A stretch of 64,000 bases of DNA from Candidatus Villigracilis adiacens (GCA_016703605.1 JADJBU010000002.1:310001-374000); one strand, 5' to 3'; positions 25,538 to 34,379 are shown, numbered from the stretch's first letter. The notes: generated by a model not told the origin, from the letters alone. A program made the numbers and translations.

Positions 25538-25834
25538 TCATGTTTCAATTGAATCAAAACCATCGCGAAGAATGGTTTCGATTTCATGAGTAGAACAATT
25601 TCCCCGGCGTATCCAGACTATTTTTGGTGGAAAGCCCCTCACAACCCCAAGTTCGCTAAAGTCTGCATCCTTTGTAACGATCATGTAGTCATGGTCATGG
25701 GCATATTGCCAAATTTCAATATCCAGGGCGTCTCCCATCCCCAACGTAAACACATGCGCGGAACCCGGATATATGTCGGCTAGCCGCTCCACCAGGCGGG
25801 GGGATATGTTCTGGTCAAATAGAAGCAATTTCAT
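25538..25834 (-). CDS. DUF5615-type PIN-like protein, probable toxin
   Basis: The 98-residue protein begins MKLLLFDQNIS with an acidic residue in the first strand, then has DYMIVTKDADFSE. This is the pattern of DUF5615 (Mut7-C-like PIN) proteins, which are predicted RNases. The start overlaps the DUF433 gene stop by 4 nt, the classic toxin-antitoxin arrangement. The toxic activity is inferred from family and context. Confidence 0.85.
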   Translation of the reverse strand: MKLLLFDQNISPRLVERLADIYPGSAHVFTLGMGDALDIEIWQYAHDHDYMIVTKDADFSELGVVRGFPPKIVWIRRGNCSTHEIETILRDGFDSIET

Positions 25835-26055
25835 GGCTGAACAGCTGTCATCAATCGTTCACGAGCGGCGGCGAAACCGAGGCTTGCCAGAATATCTTCA
25901 TGGGTCAGGTAGGGAAAGTCGCGCAGGATTTCCTCTTCCGTCATTCCCGATGCGAGATATTCCAGCACGTCATAAACAGTGATTCTCATCCCGCGTATGC
26001 ACGGCTTCCCGCCGCGTTTTCCGGGTTCGATGGTGATGATCTGCTTGAATTCCAT
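25831..26055 (-). CDS. DUF433 antitoxin-like protein
   Basis: This 74-residue protein reads GGKPCIRGMRITVYDVLEYL and then DFPYLTHEDILASLGFAAAR, the DUF433 signature of a small winged-helix-like DNA-binding protein. The start at ATG 26055 follows AAAGGAT. A much longer in-frame extension upstream overlaps cysH and is rejected. A minus-strand TATAAT at 26098-26093 gives a leader of about 37 nt. It is the upstream member of a pair with the DUF5615 gene and probably autoregulates it. Confidence 0.85.
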   Translation of the reverse strand: MEFKQIITIEPGKRGGKPCIRGMRITVYDVLEYLASGMTEEEILRDFPYLTHEDILASLGFAAARERLMTAVQP

Positions 26056-26108
26056 ACCTGCAATCCTTTCTACGGTAAACGACCGCCCGGCTATTATACG
26101 CCAGCCCT

Positions 26109-26852
26109 TTACTTTATCTCTAAATTGAACTCCCGCTGAATCTCGCTCAGTTTCTTCTTTTTGAACATCTCGGTGTGCAAGCCGCATTCTGTCTTTCCGC
26201 GCCCCGCCCAGCGACCGGCGCGTTCGTCGTCGTCCGCGCCGATGGCGATGGTGCAGGGAGCGCAGCCCACGCTGCGGTATCCCTTTTCCAGCAATGGATG
26301 TGACGGCAGCGCATGGTCTTTCATATAGTTTTCCACGTCTGTCTTTTTCCAATTGAGCAATGGGTTCACCTTTAGCAAGCCGTCGTCCTGCAATTCCAAA
26401 ATTTTGGCATGGGCGCGCGTTTCGGTCTGGTCGCGGCGGATGCCGGAGATCCACGCCTTCACGCCCTGCAACGCCTTTTGCATGGGCTGCACTTTATGAA
26501 GATAACAGCACAGGTTCGGGTCGTCCACGGGCAGTTTGCGGATGTTTTGCAGAACGAACACATCCCAGCGCGGGTCGCGGCGCAGGTCGAAGACATTGAG
26601 GTTCCACTCCAGGGCGATCTGTTCGCGGAACATCAGCGTCTCCCAAAAGTGATAACCGGTGTCGAGAAAGAACACCGTCACATCGCGGCCGGTCTGCGAC
26701 ACGATATGCAGCAGCGGCATGGACTGTGTTTGAAACGACGAACTCATTGCAAGATTGGGCGAATATTCCCCAACTGCCCATTGAACGATCTCCTGCGGTG
26801 TTTTTGTCTCGAACTCTTGCGAGAGCCTTTCGATCTCATGCGCGGAAAACAT
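26109..26852 (-). CDS. cysH: Adenylyl-sulfate / phosphoadenylyl-sulfate reductase
   Basis: CysH reduces activated sulfate to sulfite for assimilation. The 247-residue protein has the N-terminal SSSFQTQSM nucleotide loop and FLDTGYHFWETL. The Cys-Cys...Cys-x2-Cys set (NLCCYLHK and GCAPCT) ligates [4Fe-4S] in APS-type reductases, and the C-terminal ECGLHT carries the catalytic cysteine. The presence of all cysteines favours APS over PAPS as substrate. It is transcribed from a symmetric promoter shared with the divergent methyltransferase; its TATAAT ends 6 nt before the ATG, so the mRNA should be leaderless. Confidence 0.93.
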   Translation of the reverse strand: MFSAHEIERLSQEFETKTPQEIVQWAVGEYSPNLAMSSSFQTQSMPLLHIVSQTGRDVTVFFLDTGYHFWETLMFREQIALEWNLNVFDLRRDPRWDVFVLQNIRKLPVDDPNLCCYLHKVQPMQKALQGVKAWISGIRRDQTETRAHAKILELQDDGLLKVNPLLNWKKTDVENYMKDHALPSHPLLEKGYRSVGCAPCTIAIGADDDERAGRWAGRGKTECGLHTEMFKKKKLSEIQREFNLEIK

Positions 26853-26874
26853 GAAGAGATTATATAATCACAGC
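26853..26874. promoter_or_regulatory. Symmetric bidirectional promoter shared by cysH and the methyltransferase gene
   Basis: The 22-bp gap between the two start codons holds ATTATATAAT (26859-26868), its own reverse complement. It gives TATAAT on each strand exactly 6 nt before the ATG on that side. Both mRNAs would be leaderless and initiation in the two directions should compete. Confidence 0.75.
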
Positions 26875-27591
26875 ATGGATGCAGCCATTACAAAACAGTT
26901 AATCGAACTCAACCGCAAATTCTACAACCAGTTTGGAGAGTCCTTTTCCGCCACGCGCCAGCGTTTGCAGCCCGGCGTGAAAAAGATTTTGGATTCGATT
27001 CGGGCGGATGATTCCGTCCTCGACCTGGGATGCGGCAACGGGAATTTTCTACTCGAACTGAGTCGGCGCGGACACCATGCCCCGCTTCTCGGCGCGGACT
27101 TTAGCCTGACCCTGCTTCGGGAGGCGGAGTCTACGCCGGGGGTGGAGTGGCGGGAGGTGGATTTGAGTCAATTATCAGTGAGCAGCGGGCAGTGGTCGGT
27201 GACTGATCACTGGTCACTGATTACTTGCTTTGCGACCCTGCATCACATTCCCTCCACAGAAATTCGGTTGGATATTTTGCGGACTGTGAAATCATTGTTG
27301 AAACCCGGCGGGAAATTTTATCTTTCCAACTGGCAGTTTATGAACAGCGAAAAACTCAAGGCGCGCATCCAGCCGTGGAGCCGGGTTGGGCTTGCGGATT
27401 CAGATGTGGACGATGGGGATTACCTGCTCGACTGGCGCAGCGGCGGGGAGGGGCTGCGGTACGTCCACCAGTTTTCAGCGGAGGAACTGCTCGGGCTGGC
27501 GGACCAAATTCAAATGAAGGTTGAGGCGGGGTTTTACTCCGATGGGGAGAACGGGCGGCTGGGGCTGTATCAGGTTTGGGTCAATCAGTAA
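26875..27591 (+). CDS. Class I SAM-dependent methyltransferase with a repeat-derived insert
   Basis: The 238-residue protein has motif I VLDLGCGNGNFLLEL, an acidic strand end in GADFS, and LITCFATLHHIPS, resembling Trm9/UbiE-like small-molecule or tRNA methyltransferases. The start at 26875 fits the leaderless promoter; an in-frame ATG at 26851 precedes the -10 box and is rejected. Between DLSQ and LITCF it carries about 15-18 extra residues (SVSSGQWSVTDHWS) encoded by a CACTG-type repeat, so an element has entered the gene in frame. Its stop is directly followed by the stop of the convergent GGDEF gene. Confidence 0.85.
   Translation: MDAAITKQLIELNRKFYNQFGESFSATRQRLQPGVKKILDSIRADDSVLDLGCGNGNFLLELSRRGHHAPLLGADFSLTLLREAESTPGVEWREVDLSQLSVSSGQWSVTDHWSLITCFATLHHIPSTEIRLDILRTVKSLLKPGGKFYLSNWQFMNSEKLKARIQPWSRVGLADSDVDDGDYLLDWRSGGEGLRYVHQFSAEELLGLADQIQMKVEAGFYSDGENGRLGLYQVWVNQ
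27171..27226. repeat. CAGTG/CACTG-type repeat inside the methyltransferase gene
   Basis: Degenerate units CAGTGGTC, GGTGACTGATCACT and GGTCACTG form inverted and tandem copies. Related sequence lies in the gene at 47602-49137. Confidence 0.65.
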
Positions 27592-30500
27592 TCAATCACT
27601 TGCAACAACGCGGTTGCGCCCGGTATGTTTGGCTTGGTAAAGCGCGGCGTCGGCGCGTTCGATCAGCGCTTCGAGCGTGTCGGTCTTTCCGGCTTCCGCC
27701 ACGCCGATGCTCAAGGTGATGCTGATTTCGCCCGCGTCGGTGTGGAAGGATGATTTCATGATTCCCAGCCGCAGGCGTTCGGCGATGGCATGGGCGGCGT
27801 GCAGGTTCGTTTCGGTGAGGAGCATGACGAATTCTTCGCCGCCGTACCTGCCGACCAAATCTGTGGCGCGGGAATTTTTCAGGCAGCGCTGCGCCACCTG
27901 ATGCAGTACCTGGTCTCCGGCGGCATGACCGTATTTGTCGTTGACCTGTTTGAAATGGTCAATGTCGAACATCATGACGCTGAACGGACGGTTGATGCGG
28001 CGCGAGCGTTGGAATTCGAATTCGCCGAGTTGGAACAACCCCCGCCGGTTGTAGACGCCGGTCAGCGCGTCGGTGATCGCCTGGGTCTGGCTTTCGCGGA
28101 AGAGCCGGGCGTTTTCGAGCGCGCCCGCAACCTGGTTTGCAAATTCGAGGGCGATATTAATTTTTTCTTCGTCGAAATTGCCGGGTTGGGCGCTGTCTAT
28201 GGCGAGCAGCCCGGTAAGCCTGCCTTGAACGATAAGCGGCACGCCCAGCCATGAACGGATGTGGTCGTGGGGCGGCTCGCTGAATTTTTCGTAGACCTTG
28301 CCCGCATCCGCCAGATAGTAGGGCTTGCCGGTTTGAATGACCGCGCTGTTGGGGTTTTCGCCGGGGACGGGAAATCTCATGCCCAGCACGTCCGCTTCAT
28401 CCTCCCAGCCGCGCCCGCCCACAATGACGAGTTCGTTTCCCTCGATCAATTGCACAGAGGCGCTGTCGTACGGGACCACCTGTTTGAGCTGGTCGAGGAT
28501 GTGGTTGACCGCCTGCCCCATTTCGAGATTTTCAGCGACCGCCATGCCCGCCCTGCGCAGAATTTCAGAGGTATCGGCGCGGCGGCGGGCATCCTCCATC
28601 GCCTGGAATTTTTCCGTCGCCAGTGCGATCAACGCGGCGGCTTGTTCGCTGACTTCGATCTCCTCGTCTGCGAAGCGGTGCGATTGGTTGAAGGAAATCA
28701 GCACGGCTCCCAATTTTCTCGAGCGCACGATCAGCGGTAATGCTAGGATTGATTTGGAAGGGAAATGGTTCGCAATTTCCGGGTCGGCGTAGGGGGTATC
28801 CTTCACGTCTTCGATGACGAGTGCGCGCCCAAGTTCCAGCACAGACTGGGTGAACGTCCTTTGGTTCTTTTTGGGCTGAAACTCTGAATACGCCTTGCCG
28901 CCGGATCCGTACGCCGCCAATGGGATGGCGCGCCGGTTCTCTTCGTCCCAAAGGGTCATGAAACAACCGTTGGCGCCGATCAGGTTGGCTAGCCGGTCGG
29001 TGGCGATCTCCGCCATTTCGTTGAGGGTCTCAGCCTGCAAGGCGGCGATGACGATGAAATTGAGCAGGCTCATGCTCAACTGGCGGCGTATCAATTTTTT
29101 CGAGGTCAGGTCGCGCGCCTCCGCCGCGCCGAAGATGCTGGCGGCGGCTTGAAAGGCGTCCAGTTCGCGGGGGGTCCACTGGCGGTCGCGGCGGCATTCA
29201 TCGAACATCAGAAAGCCCCACCATTGATATTCCGCAAAGATCGGCGCGGCAACAAAGGAAAGGCTGCCCAGCCGCGAAAGGAATTCCGCCTCATGCGCGG
29301 GAAGGTCCTTCACCGACCCGTGAATCAAACGCCCTTCCGTCAGAATATCCACCCACCTGCCAAAGCCGGCTTTCGCCATGTGCATGTCTTTCAAAACCGG
29401 TTTTTCGATCAACGCCGCGACCCCGGGCGCAGCCCATTCGTACATCAGGCTGGAATAAAAGGTTCCGTCGTCATCCCTTCGGTTGAGAATCACATGCGCC
29501 CGGCTGACATCCGCCGCCTGCCCCAGGCTTTTCAAAACGCCGGGAATGTTCTCCTTCCAGTTCGACGATTTCAAAAAAAGTTCAGCCGTCGCGCTGACCG
29601 CGGACATGATCGAGTCGCGGCGGCTGAGGTCCGCTTCCCTATCCTTGTGCCCGGTGATGTCGTGCAATGAGACGACGGTCTCCCCCAAATCGCGCTGCGT
29701 CGTACTGAAGGAGAGACTCGCCTCATAGGTTCTCGTCTCGTTCCCCGTCCGCGCCTGAATCTCCGCCCGGGGTTTTTTCTCGTCCAGGCAGGGTTCGAGC
29801 GCCGCCGCAAACGACCCGGCTGCCTGTTCAAAGGGCTGACCAATTACCTCTTCTTCGGTCTTGCCGAACAGTCGTTCCGCCACGGGGTTGAGGTACAGGA
29901 TGCGCCGCTCCCCGTTCAGGACAATGACGCTGTCCGGCATGTTTTTCAATACGGTCACGTATTCGAGCGTCAGGACTTCCGCAAGGCGCTGGCGCAGCGT
30001 GACCCATGCCAGCCCGACGCTGGAGGGCAAAAAGAAGAGCGAGGTCATGTCGAGGTTGGCGATGGGGCTGATTCCGACGAGGAAAAGGACGGTTCCGGCA
30101 AAGGAGAACAGCATCGCAAGGATGACAAAGCTGATATGCAGGCGGTAAACGCCGGGTCGCTGCACAAAATCCATGAGGAGCATGAAACCGGACGTGATAA
30201 ACATGGCATAGAAAAAGGTGATGCTGACCCAAAAGGCAGCCGCAAAGCGCACCTGAAGAAGCCCCAGCCTGCCCAGTGGGACAATGCTTTCAGCGTCCCA
30301 CATCCATTGATGGATGGGGTTGGTCCAGACCAGCAATGCGGTTAAGATGGGAATCAGCCAGGCCAGCGCCTGCAAACGCGGGGTAAGCAGGTGATTCCTG
30401 CCGGTGTAATGAAGCGCGTAATAGAATAGAAGGACCGGGGTGCTGACAATGCCAATGTACTCGAGGTTGACCGCCGCCAGTTTTGCCGGGAGGGTCGGCA

Positions 30501-30672
30501 GGAAAATTTCCAGCCCATACGCAAACGCCCAGACCGCCATGGAAAACATGGTCCAGGCAAAAGGCGCAACCGCCACCGCCGGGCGTCTCCTCCACGCATA
30601 TAACCCCAACAGGGCGTAGAATACCGCGGCAAGAACGAAAATGAATGGCACAGCCAGTTCGAGTCGCATCAT
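27592..30672 (-). CDS. Membrane diguanylate cyclase with 7TM, PAS and GAF domains
   Basis: From ATG 30672 the protein has 1026 residues; a TTG start at 30714 is less likely. It has seven N-terminal membrane segments of the histidine-kinase 7TM type (residues about 1-225), a PAS domain near 240-345, three GAF domains (about 365-535, 550-700, 715-865) and a C-terminal GGDEF domain. GRYGGEEF is the active site, and RATD five residues upstream is an inhibitory I-site, so it should make cyclic di-GMP with product feedback. Signals for the sensors are unknown. No phosphodiesterase is nearby. Confidence 0.92.
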   Translation of the reverse strand: MMRLELAVPFIFVLAAVFYALLGLYAWRRRPAVAVAPFAWTMFSMAVWAFAYGLEIFLPTLPAKLAAVNLEYIGIVSTPVLLFYYALHYTGRNHLLTPRLQALAWLIPILTALLVWTNPIHQWMWDAESIVPLGRLGLLQVRFAAAFWVSITFFYAMFITSGFMLLMDFVQRPGVYRLHISFVILAMLFSFAGTVLFLVGISPIANLDMTSLFFLPSSVGLAWVTLRQRLAEVLTLEYVTVLKNMPDSVIVLNGERRILYLNPVAERLFGKTEEEVIGQPFEQAAGSFAAALEPCLDEKKPRAEIQARTGNETRTYEASLSFSTTQRDLGETVVSLHDITGHKDREADLSRRDSIMSAVSATAELFLKSSNWKENIPGVLKSLGQAADVSRAHVILNRRDDDGTFYSSLMYEWAAPGVAALIEKPVLKDMHMAKAGFGRWVDILTEGRLIHGSVKDLPAHEAEFLSRLGSLSFVAAPIFAEYQWWGFLMFDECRRDRQWTPRELDAFQAAASIFGAAEARDLTSKKLIRRQLSMSLLNFIVIAALQAETLNEMAEIATDRLANLIGANGCFMTLWDEENRRAIPLAAYGSGGKAYSEFQPKKNQRTFTQSVLELGRALVIEDVKDTPYADPEIANHFPSKSILALPLIVRSRKLGAVLISFNQSHRFADEEIEVSEQAAALIALATEKFQAMEDARRRADTSEILRRAGMAVAENLEMGQAVNHILDQLKQVVPYDSASVQLIEGNELVIVGGRGWEDEADVLGMRFPVPGENPNSAVIQTGKPYYLADAGKVYEKFSEPPHDHIRSWLGVPLIVQGRLTGLLAIDSAQPGNFDEEKINIALEFANQVAGALENARLFRESQTQAITDALTGVYNRRGLFQLGEFEFQRSRRINRPFSVMMFDIDHFKQVNDKYGHAAGDQVLHQVAQRCLKNSRATDLVGRYGGEEFVMLLTETNLHAAHAIAERLRLGIMKSSFHTDAGEISITLSIGVAEAGKTDTLEALIERADAALYQAKHTGRNRVVASD

Positions 30673-30830
30673 TTTCTCATCCCATTTCAGGTTGGGAAAA
30701 AATGGGAACGCCAAAAACTACGGTGTTAATATACCGCGTATCCACCTTTATGGGGAACCCCAGTCCCCGCCCGGCGTGGATGAAACCGGGAGCGTCTCGG
30801 CGCAAAAAGATATTTCTTGAAATGCCCGGG

Positions 30831-31814
30831 CTACACAATTACATTCTGCGGCGAGGCAATGTACTGCCACCAGTTGTTGTGGATTCCATTCCGCCTGCCG
30901 CTGACGCGCGGGAAGTGGTTGAACCACCATTTGTGATGGGCGCGGATCTCGCCGCCGCCCCATTCAGACGAATCCACGGCGCGGATATCTCCCTTGAAGT
31001 TGGGAAAGTTCAGCAGCCAGTCGTAACATTCGCTTTTGACGGAAGTCTTGTTGCCCCAGTCATAATCTGCCTGGCTGTTGGGCGCGAAATGAATATTGCC
31101 GCAGGCGGCTTTGCCGGGCGAGGTCTTCTCGTAGCGGATGAAGCGCTTCCACAGGTTGGCGTCGCCGGTGGTTTTGCTGAAGGTCTTCTCCATGATCGAC
31201 TCGGCGCGATGACCATAGGACTCGTGCATTTCGCCGACTCCGCGTTCAAAGGAGAAACCCATGATGACAAAACGCCGTTTGCTGGCGGAGGTGTTGGCGA
31301 GGGGCGGCGCGTTGCACCAGAAGGCGCCCGGTCCGCCCATGACGGATTCGTAGAAACCGGCGTTTGGAAAATTGAATATCCAGACTTCGTCGATCTCGTT
31401 CCGCGCGACGAGTTGCAGGATGTTGAACTGCTTGATGATGGCGTAATAATCCACTTCCTGCGGCATGTGCGGGGCGGATGCGCCGGTCATCGCCTCGTAA
31501 AAGGATTGCGGCGTATAGCGGAAGCCGTCCACCTTGGCTGGAAATTCGTTCACGTCAATACGTTTGACGATCTCGTAACGCGCCAGCCCCTTGCTGACCT
31601 CCAGGATGTCTGCCATGAACCCGGTGACCAGGTCGGTGGGGTTCTTCCAGTTCATCTTTTGCGAGAGTTTAATCCCCGTGGCGGGGTCCATGACCGGGTC
31701 GTAAACGATGAGCAGCGTCTTGCGGCGCGTGACCTGGGCTGGCTCGTTTGCGCTGTCTTTGGGATAGGGGGCACGGCTGAAAAAACCGCTGATGACGCTC
31801 AAGAGATCGGGCAT
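30831..31814 (-). CDS. Unknown protein with HExxxHR motif, second gene of a two-gene operon
   Basis: The 327-residue protein is not recognised. It lacks an obvious signal peptide or membrane helix. Its core has FNFPNAGFYESVMGGPGAF and GEMHESYGHRAESIMEK; the latter contains H-E-x3-H, which differs from the zincin HExxH, so a metalloenzyme role is only a possibility. The C-terminus is rich in Trp and His (WWFNHFPRVSGRRNGIHNN). It starts 13 nt after the pseudo-PP2C gene with AAGGAG upstream, so the two are cotranscribed and may act together. Confidence 0.75.
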   Translation of the reverse strand: MPDLLSVISGFFSRAPYPKDSANEPAQVTRRKTLLIVYDPVMDPATGIKLSQKMNWKNPTDLVTGFMADILEVSKGLARYEIVKRIDVNEFPAKVDGFRYTPQSFYEAMTGASAPHMPQEVDYYAIIKQFNILQLVARNEIDEVWIFNFPNAGFYESVMGGPGAFWCNAPPLANTSASKRRFVIMGFSFERGVGEMHESYGHRAESIMEKTFSKTTGDANLWKRFIRYEKTSPGKAACGNIHFAPNSQADYDWGNKTSVKSECYDWLLNFPNFKGDIRAVDSSEWGGGEIRAHHKWWFNHFPRVSGRRNGIHNNWWQYIASPQNVIV

Positions 31815-31827
31815 GGGGTTCTCCTTG

Positions 31828-34263
31828 CTACGGCATGTTCGAAGCGAAAAAGATTTGTCCGTCTACTGCCAGATATAACACATGATCGGGGCTGACGGCT
31901 ACGGCGGCGGCGGTTCCAGACGGGATGGGGTTTCGGCTGGTTGTGGGTTGGAATTGGTTTTGCAGTTCGAGCGTGCGCGCCGCAAAACGCATCAGGTTCT
32001 GGTTCCCGGCGTCGAGCAGCAGGATGGATGGGTCGGGCGGGGCGGCAAACAGGATTTGCGTAAAGTTCACTCCGGCAAACAGGTCCATATCCGCGTAGGC
32101 GGGGATGGGGTTGATCCGGCTCAGCGGGTCTTCGCATTTGGAGGCGCTGGTATCGATGCGGCTGAAGATGCAGCGTGAGACGCGCCCATCGGCGTGGAGC
32201 AGGTACATCTCATCGCCCGAGACGAGGAAGTCGATCACATCCTGCGTGGGGGTCTGCTGACCGAAGAAGAAGTAGGGCCGGTCTACAAAGGCGGCTTCCT
32301 TGCCGGGGTAAACCCAGACCGCGCGGGCGGGCGCGTCCAGCACGTATAGATTTCCGCCGTCCAACACCATGCTTGTGATGTGGTTCCAGTTGGTATCGGG
32401 CGTGGGCAGCAGACCGGTTTGCGGCGGGCTGCCGGGCTTGCAATAGACCAGGTTGCCGACCGAGTCGATGCCGAGCACGGTCGCGCCGTAAATGTTCGTA
32501 ATGGGCAGGGTCAGGATATCCACCAGTTGACCGGCGCTGTTGTTGCTGCCGGGTCTGCAATCGAAGGTGGTATCGAGTTCGAAGCCGCCGCTGCCGGAGG
32601 GGAAGGCGCGCATCACCTCGCCGGTGGCGGCATTAAGCAGGTACAGGTCGTTCTCGGTGGCGGCCATGCGGCTGACTTCGATGTTGGGGTTTGCGCTGAA
32701 GGCGGGGTTGAACTGCATCCGCAGGATGGCGAGCAGGGAATCGAGGTTGGTCTGCGCCTCCTCCCGCAAGGCAAGGGTGTCGCTGGTAACGTTGTGTTTC
32801 TCGGCTTCGTTCAGGTTGGCGAGGACATTTTCCCATGCGCGGCGTTGTTCGACGGGGTTCGTCAGGGAGAGCGCCTGGGTCTTCAATTGCTCCGCCTGGT
32901 TGTAGTACACGTCGTATTGTTCGTTGCGCCCGTAACGCATATAGACCACCACCGAAACCGTCACCACAATGAGCGGGATCAGCACCGCCATGAACCCCAT
33001 GAATGCGGAGGAGGAAACCGGCTGGAGGCTTGTCGTTTCGGCGGCGGGCAGCAGGCGCGGCAGGAAATTGCGCACCTTCTCATTGAGCGCGGCGCTTCCG
33101 TGACGGATTGCGTGCATGATGCTGATGGCGGTCTTTGCCGCCTGTTTTGCCTGCGGGGAGGGTTCGCGCGGCTCGGCGATGACCGGGCTTGTATGTTGCG
33201 CTTCCACGTTCTGCGGACTCGCGTTTTGCGTTTCCGCGTTTTGCAAACTTTCCTCCCGCGCTTCGACCTTGTTCGTCAGACCACCGTCTTCGATGGTGAG
33301 ATCGGCTTCGGTCTTCGGTTTGGCGCGCGGAATGGATGCCGGGAATTCGCGCGGCACGGTCTTGTGCGGAAGGTGGGCAAGCGGGTCGGTCGTTGACGGG
33401 GGAGGGGAAACCGGCTCTTCATTCTGGGGCGGGATCGAGTACGCCGAAGGTTGAAGGAGATGCGCCCCGGGCGTGGATTCAGGTTCAATGGGGGCGGGCA
33501 GGTCTGGGCGCGGTTCGGAGGCGGGTTCAGGCGTTGGGGCAGGCTCGGGCGCTTCCTCCACCTGCGGCGCGGGGTTTGTCCCCTTAAAGATGTTGATCGC
33601 CCCGCTGCCTTCGGTGACGTGGGTCAGCACGGCGTTCAGGTCTTCGGTGGTGAGCGAGGTCAGGCGGCGGCGGGTGGTTTCGAGCGGCGCGGGGCGCGCG
33701 TTTTCGAGCGGGGTGTTCCATGCGTTTGGCACGCGCCCGCAAAAAAGCAGGGTGTCGTTGGGCGCAAGGTCTGCCTGGGCGTAATGGATGTTGATCGACT
33801 GGCTTGCGCCGAGTCCCTTGCCCGAGAGCGAGGGTTCGAAGTAATGGCGCGACCCGTCGGCGCCGGCCCAGTAAACATGCATGGGTCCGTTGAGCGAGAA
33901 GATGCATTGCGATTCGCGCAGGACGGCGAGCGTCATCCATGCCAGGGCGTATTGACCGCGCGCGCTGGCAGACATGTTGCGGTCGAGCAGGGTTCTGTTC
34001 AACGAATCGGCGGCGGCGCGTAACGCGCTTGTGACGGCGCGCGGGGTCTGGTAAAACACGTTTGCCGTGTCTTCGGCGAGTTTGCGGTATTCGCCCGCGG
34101 TGACGGCGGCATTGCCAGCCAGTAAAAGATAAACGAGCAGGCGGTCCTGTTCGCGCCCGCGCGCGGCGGTCTTCGGCGGCTGCATGGCAAGCACGCCGGG
34201 CATGTCGCCGGGTTCCCGTCCCTGGATGCGATATAAAGGAGTGAGATTGATGTCGAGGGGCAT
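31828..34263 (-). CDS. Degenerate PP2C-like / transmembrane / beta-propeller-like protein
   Basis: The 811-residue protein has an unusual layout. Residues about 1-215 resemble a PP2C phosphatase in order (LAVLRESQCIFSLNG, then APNDTLLFCGRVPN), but the metal-binding Asp positions (GDS and SDG in PP2C) read NGP and CGR, so it is probably inactive. A proline/glutamate-rich linker of about 190 residues follows, then one membrane helix at about 418-443, a helical region and a C-terminal part of repeated short strands resembling a beta-propeller. It would couple a cytoplasmic pseudophosphatase to an extracytoplasmic sensor or scaffold. Both domain calls are by eye. Confidence 0.65.
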   Translation of the reverse strand: MPLDINLTPLYRIQGREPGDMPGVLAMQPPKTAARGREQDRLLVYLLLAGNAAVTAGEYRKLAEDTANVFYQTPRAVTSALRAAADSLNRTLLDRNMSASARGQYALAWMTLAVLRESQCIFSLNGPMHVYWAGADGSRHYFEPSLSGKGLGASQSINIHYAQADLAPNDTLLFCGRVPNAWNTPLENARPAPLETTRRRLTSLTTEDLNAVLTHVTEGSGAINIFKGTNPAPQVEEAPEPAPTPEPASEPRPDLPAPIEPESTPGAHLLQPSAYSIPPQNEEPVSPPPSTTDPLAHLPHKTVPREFPASIPRAKPKTEADLTIEDGGLTNKVEAREESLQNAETQNASPQNVEAQHTSPVIAEPREPSPQAKQAAKTAISIMHAIRHGSAALNEKVRNFLPRLLPAAETTSLQPVSSSAFMGFMAVLIPLIVVTVSVVVYMRYGRNEQYDVYYNQAEQLKTQALSLTNPVEQRRAWENVLANLNEAEKHNVTSDTLALREEAQTNLDSLLAILRMQFNPAFSANPNIEVSRMAATENDLYLLNAATGEVMRAFPSGSGGFELDTTFDCRPGSNNSAGQLVDILTLPITNIYGATVLGIDSVGNLVYCKPGSPPQTGLLPTPDTNWNHITSMVLDGGNLYVLDAPARAVWVYPGKEAAFVDRPYFFFGQQTPTQDVIDFLVSGDEMYLLHADGRVSRCIFSRIDTSASKCEDPLSRINPIPAYADMDLFAGVNFTQILFAAPPDPSILLLDAGNQNLMRFAARTLELQNQFQPTTSRNPIPSGTAAAVAVSPDHVLYLAVDGQIFFASNMP

Positions 34264-34314
34264 GTAAGATTATCGCTTGAACTGCCTTCATTATAACTGT
34301 TAACTTTGCGGGCA

Positions 34315-34352
34315 TTTTTGTAGAACAAGCCTATAGGCTTGTTCTACAAAAA
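34315..34352. repeat. Perfect 38-bp palindrome between divergent genes
   Basis: The half TTTTTGTAGAACAAGCCTA is followed by its exact reverse complement. It has terminator shape in both directions (stem plus T run) but sits upstream of both flanking genes. Confidence 0.85.
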
Positions 34353-34364
34353 AATTTCAACTGG

Positions 34365-34370
34365 TACAAT
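34365..34370 (+). promoter_or_regulatory. Extended -10 box of the FemAB-like gene
   Basis: TGGTACAAT ends 9 nt before the ATG at 34380, with no Shine-Dalgarno sequence; leaderless or nearly so. Confidence 0.55.
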
Positions 34371-34379
34371 ACGACGGAC

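Noticed and set aside
26055..26454. Long upstream extension of the DUF433 gene
   Set aside because: The extra 130 codons are antisense-frame sequence within cysH; the family starts at MEFKQIITIEPG with its own ribosome-binding site.
31100..31260. Zincin metalloprotease call for the HExxxH protein
   Set aside because: The motif has three residues between Glu and His where zincins have two, and no further zinc ligand or Met-turn is visible.
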